From contig JASBUC010000041.1 in assembly GCA_030148065.1 (NCBI GenBank), forward strand, positions 1 to 64,000: a stretch of DNA of 64,000 nucleotides, in the 5' to 3' direction. This stretch comes from Legionellaceae bacterium (lineage in GTDB: Bacteria; Pseudomonadota; Gammaproteobacteria; Legionellales; Legionellaceae). Of this stretch, positions 60,449 to 64,000 are shown piece after piece (positions within the stretch are counted from its first letter, which is position 1; each line of letters begins with the position of its first letter). Made by a program: the position numbers and the translations under genes. Below the pieces are notes generated by a model that was not told the origin of the DNA, searched no databases, and was given only the letters and a program-made list of their open reading frames with translations.

Positions 60449-63400
60449 TCACAATTTTTTACAAAGGTTTGTTAGCTTTTTGTAAGAAACAGACTCACTG
60501 GTTTTTAATTTTTCTGCAAAAAAAGACACTCGAAGCTCTTCTAAAAGAAACCGATAATGCAGAACTTTTTCATTTAAAAACAGCGAATTAAAATCTGGAA
60601 AGCGTTTAAAGAAGGGGGCTTCTAATTGATGGACTTCAGATAGTTTCGCGCGATCCTTACTTAAGTAAATCATTGCCTTTTCTAGTCGTAACAAAACACC
60701 TTTTAAGTATCTTGGGTAGCTTTTTAGGTAATAAAAAGGTAACAATAGAAACCCCTCTGAAAACAATCGATTTAATTGAGCACTAATATCTTCTTTTAAA
60801 GGCCGAGCGTCATTTGAAGTTAAAAGTAATAGCTTAGACTCAACGTCTTTTTGTGCTTTTAGGATTAATGACAATATGGTTTGATACTGATTGGCAATCC
60901 TGCCTAACTGCCCTTTATTGTCATTTAACGAATTTAGAAAGTCATCTTTATTTCGGGGCAGTTGATTGACAAAGAACGTTTCTTTAATGATTGCCAGAAT
61001 GATGCGTTCTGTTTTCTTTTGATCAATTTTTAAAACACTTAAAAGCAAAGCATTATCACTGCCTTTAAAGAGATTCTTCTGCAAATACTTAATCTCTTTT
61101 TTTAAAGAGAGACTTGCAAGCCGAACCAAGCCTTGTTGGTGTGAGTGCTGTGCTTTTTCTCTTTCTGAAAAATTAACAAGACTCACGGCTTCTTGTTCAT
61201 CTTTTAAAGCCGGGTAGTATTTAACTATTAAATCACCTTCTTTTTTCTCAGATACTTCTAAAATGTCTCCAAAAGACCAGTCTTGAAAGCGCTTATCACT
61301 TTTGTCATTCAAGGCGCTTTCTATGACTTTAACCGTCTCTTGTAAATATTTTTTCTTAAGAATAGTTAAATCTCGCCCCTGCCCCAGTGCCTTATTATTC
61401 TTATCCAAAATGACAAAGTTCATTCGATAATAAGGTTCTAGCTTTTCTTCCATAAAGCAGTTTTTTTCAATTTTAATCCCTTTCTTTTCAAAAATGTACT
61501 TAGTTAAAAACTCATTTAAGGAGCTGGATCTATCTAGTGAACTTAATAAAATTTGATGAACTAGTGACTCTATCGGAAACAACTGTTTTCTAATGGCCTT
61601 TGGTAATGATTTCAGCACTGCTGTTATTTTTTCAGGCAACAATCCTGGCACCAACCAAGTAAAGGGAGCGTTACTAAGTTGGTTTAAAAGAACAACCGGG
61701 ACAAACACCGTCACCCCATCACTGTCAATGCCAGGGGTAAAGACGTACTTTAAATTCAAGACATGATCACCAACTGCAAGTTTATCTGGAAACAAAGCAT
61801 CATCCGGCAGCAAGGCGTGTGGGTCAATCAAGTCCTCATCTCTAAATAAAATTTTATGACTGTTTTTATCTTGTTTTAGCCAGTCTTCAAAGCTTCGAAC
61901 ATCAACAATTCTTTCGGGCACTCTTGCTTGATAAAACCCAAACAACTCATCATTTGACTTCAGAATGCTGCTTGTTCGAAGTCGCGCTTCAAGCTCTAAA
62001 ACTTTCTCTTTTGTTTTTTTGTTTTTTATCCAAAGTTTAGAGACTTGTCTGCTTGAACGCTCATAGCGCTCATTAACCAGCGCTTCTCGAATAAAGAGCT
62101 GATGAGCTTCCTTGGGATCAATCGGGCTGTAGCGTACCCGCTTTTTTTCTTCAACCACCAATCCATACAGGCTTGATTTCTGATAGACAAATGACTCCCC
62201 TCGTTTATCAGACCAGTGCGGCTCACTGTAGTGATATGTGAGTAAATGTTTTGCCGACTTTAACAGCCACTCACTCGATATACTTGCAGCATCTCTTGCA
62301 TAAACCAAACTGGTCTCAACCATGGAGGCAACCATTAGCCACTCAGGTGGTTTTTTATAAACATTTGAATTTGGCAATACGTTAAAGTTTATACCATGAG
62401 CTCCTCTATAGGTTTTTTTCTCATCATGATGCCCGATCAGCCCCAAAAGCCCTGGCAAAATTGATTGATGTATGCTCTGGTGGCTTGAACGGTTCAGATG
62501 CAAAGACAACTTTAACCCTCGAGCACCTTCTACTACTTCTCGAACGATGTCTCGCCATTCATTAATCCTTAAATAATTTAAAAATTCTTCCCGGCATTTT
62601 TTTCTAAACTGAGTATTAGAGAGTAACTTTTTTTCACCTTCTAAATAATCCCAGAGGTGCAGCCAGGCGACAAAGTCACTTCCTTCTTCTTTAAATCGCT
62701 GATGAAATTGACGAGCTTTCTCTTTTTTTTCATTTGGAAATTCTCTTGGATCTTGAATCGACAAAGCACTGGCTATCACAATCACTTCAAACACGGTGTT
62801 AAAGCGGTTTGCACTTATCACCATTTTAGCAAGCCGAGGATCAAGATTTATTTTCACCAACTGTCGACCAATGGTAGTAATCTGATGGTTGTCATCGATT
62901 GCTTTAAGTTCTTTTAAAACTTTCAAGCCATCTCGTATGTATTTTTTTTGCGGCGCGTCAACAAATGGAAAGGACTCTAAACTGCCAAGACGTAAACTCA
63001 GTGCTTTTAGAATAACTGTTGCAAGATTCGTCCTCAAAATTTCTGGCTCTGTAAAGTCTTCACGAAGCTCAAAGTCTTGTTGAGAGTAGAGTCGAATACA
63101 GTGCCCTGCCATCACTCTCCCTGCTCGACCCATCCGTTGATTAGCACTGGCTTTTGAAATTCTCTCAATTGGCAAACGCTGTATTTTTTGATGAGGGCTG
63201 TAGCGAGAAATACGAGATAATCCTGTGTCAATCACATAGCGAATGTTTGGGACAGTAATCGAGGTCTCTGCAATGTTGGTTGCAAGGATTACCCGCCTCT
63301 TCCCTGGGATGGGATGAAATATTTTTTTCTGTGCTTCATTATTTAATCGCGAATACAGCGGCATGGTGAGAGTATTCGTAAATCCGTGCTGATTAATGGC

Positions 63401-64000
63401 ATCCACTGCCTCTCGAATGTCTCTCTCACCCGCAAGAAAGACCAGCACATCGCCGGTATGACTGTGAGCTTCTTTTTTCTCTATTTCTTCTACCATTGAA
63501 AGCCCGGTAACTATTAAGTCACTTTGCTCTTTCTCTAGTTCTTCTTCCTCTAAATAGTGCGTCAGTACAGGATAAGTGCGACCACTCACCTCTAAATAGG
63601 GCGCCTTGAAATAGTCTTTAAATTTCTCCACATCAATGGTAGCAGAGGTAATGATGAGTTTAAGATCTGACCTTTTTTTAAGAAGTCTTTTTAAATAACC
63701 CAGCAAGAAGTCGATATTCAAGCTTCGTTCATGAGCTTCATCAATGATGAGAGTACTGTACCTGGTTAAGTAGCGATCGCGTTCCATCTCCGCTAATAAG
63801 ATCCCATCGGTCATGACTTTTAGTAAGGTGCCAGGATGGTGTTTCTCTCGAAAGCGAACTTGAAAGCCAACCTGATCACCAAAACCTGCCCCTACTTCTT
63901 CAGCAATACGCTTACTAACACTTTCTGCTGCAATCCGTCTTGGCTGGGTATGACCAATTTGACCACTGTTTGCAAGTCCTAATTCGATGCAAATCTTTGG
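60449..64000 (-). CDS. hrpA: ATP-dependent RNA helicase HrpA (partial, 5' end beyond the window)
   Basis: The reading frame is open through the right edge; 1183 codons are visible and the N-terminus with Walker A lies outside. Seen in order: GHTQPRRIAAESVSKRIAEE (motif Ia), LIIDEAHERSLN (DEAH box), LIITSATID (motif III), VLVFLAGERDI, ILATNIAETSITVP and QRMGRAGRV (motifs V and VI). The long C-terminal part is typical of HrpA (about 1300 aa in E. coli). HrpA is a DEAH helicase that acts on mRNA and rescues stalled ribosomes. It converges on the hldE operon with 25 bases between stops. Confidence 0.95.
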   Translation of the reverse strand, partial: PKICIELGLANSGQIGHTQPRRIAAESVSKRIAEEVGAGFGDQVGFQVRFREKHHPGTLLKVMTDGILLAEMERDRYLTRYSTLIIDEAHERSLNIDFLLGYLKRLLKKRSDLKLIITSATIDVEKFKDYFKAPYLEVSGRTYPVLTHYLEEEELEKEQSDLIVTGLSMVEEIEKKEAHSHTGDVLVFLAGERDIREAVDAINQHGFTNTLTMPLYSRLNNEAQKKIFHPIPGKRRVILATNIAETSITVPNIRYVIDTGLSRISRYSPHQKIQRLPIERISKASANQRMGRAGRVMAGHCIRLYSQQDFELREDFTEPEILRTNLATVILKALSLRLGSLESFPFVDAPQKKYIRDGLKVLKELKAIDDNHQITTIGRQLVKINLDPRLAKMVISANRFNTVFEVIVIASALSIQDPREFPNEKKEKARQFHQRFKEEGSDFVAWLHLWDYLEGEKKLLSNTQFRKKCREEFLNYLRINEWRDIVREVVEGARGLKLSLHLNRSSHQSIHQSILPGLLGLIGHHDEKKTYRGAHGINFNVLPNSNVYKKPPEWLMVASMVETSLVYARDAASISSEWLLKSAKHLLTYHYSEPHWSDKRGESFVYQKSSLYGLVVEEKKRVRYSPIDPKEAHQLFIREALVNERYERSSRQVSKLWIKNKKTKEKVLELEARLRTSSILKSNDELFGFYQARVPERIVDVRSFEDWLKQDKNSHKILFRDEDLIDPHALLPDDALFPDKLAVGDHVLNLKYVFTPGIDSDGVTVFVPVVLLNQLSNAPFTWLVPGLLPEKITAVLKSLPKAIRKQLFPIESLVHQILLSSLDRSSSLNEFLTKYIFEKKGIKIEKNCFMEEKLEPYYRMNFVILDKNNKALGQGRDLTILKKKYLQETVKVIESALNDKSDKRFQDWSFGDILEVSEKKEGDLIVKYYPALKDEQEAVSLVNFSEREKAQHSHQQGLVRLASLSLKKEIKYLQKNLFKGSDNALLLSVLKIDQKKTERIILAIIKETFFVNQLPRNKDDFLNSLNDNKGQLGRIANQYQTILSLILKAQKDVESKLLLLTSNDARPLKEDISAQLNRLFSEGFLLLPFYYLKSYPRYLKGVLLRLEKAMIYLSKDRAKLSEVHQLEAPFFKRFPDFNSLFLNEKVLHYRFLLEELRVSFFAEKLKTSESVSYKKLTNLCKKL

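Overview
The window looks like a chromosomal segment of a moderately AT-rich gammaproteobacterium, probably a host-associated or amoeba-associated one of the Legionella/Coxiella type. The housekeeping genes point to Gammaproteobacteria: Coq7 ubiquinone hydroxylase, the RsmA/ApaH neighbourhood, HldE lipopolysaccharide-heptose synthesis, RNase R, HrpA and cardiolipin synthase. Between them lie very large genes of no recognised enzymatic family, ankyrin-type proteins, coiled-coil proteins and a eukaryotic-type protein kinase. That mixture is typical of bacteria that inject effectors into eukaryotic cells. No secretion genes are in the window, so effector status is inference. No tRNA, rRNA, CRISPR array, transposase or prophage gene was seen.

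Layout. 1-8.5 kb: a small coiled-coil protein, a HAD-type phosphatase-like protein, a 1214-aa helical giant, a split FUSC-type membrane pair and a glutathione S-transferase. 8.6-13.7 kb: a 1455-aa giant and a family-2 glycosyltransferase. 13.7-22.6 kb: a tightly overlapping four-gene signalling operon (hybrid histidine kinase with three CHASE3-like modules and three receivers, CheR, and two REC-GGDEF-EAL proteins). 22.7-26.6 kb: an exported BBE-type flavin oxidase, an ElaA acetyltransferase and an amino acid permease. 26.7-32.8 kb: a GlcN6P-deaminase/PIG-L fusion, a NUDIX protein, a small exported protein, Coq7 and a class I amidotransferase, with three copies of a palindromic intergenic repeat. 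32.9-43.7 kb: a giant ankyrin protein, a coiled-coil protein, a small exported protein, cardiolipin synthase and a 533-aa unknown. 43.6-47.3 kb: rsmA, a TraI_2-like protein and apaH, with a small membrane protein divergent from rsmA. 47.5-49.3 kb: a tandem pair of CrcB fluoride channels, the first interrupted by an in-frame TGA, and a zinc-ribbon NUDIX hydrolase. 49.4-56.7 kb: a protein kinase, RNase R and a 1141-aa ankyrin-like protein. 57.0-64.0 kb: an operon of hldE, an FAD oxidoreductase and an aldo/keto reductase, then hrpA running off the right edge.

Points most worth a second look: the nonsense-interrupted crcB copy; a palindromic repeat family that abuts gene 3' ends; a second dispersed repeat that supplies the stop codons of two convergent genes; a long inverted duplication of the rnr 3' end; the CHASE3/CheR/c-di-GMP operon, whose last protein has its GGDEF I-site displaced; a TraI_2 protein in the apaG position whose HD pair is replaced; and dynein-light-chain-like linear motifs on two neighbouring enzymes. 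Several natural start codons differ from the longest possible reading frame; the evidence for each choice is given in its entry.
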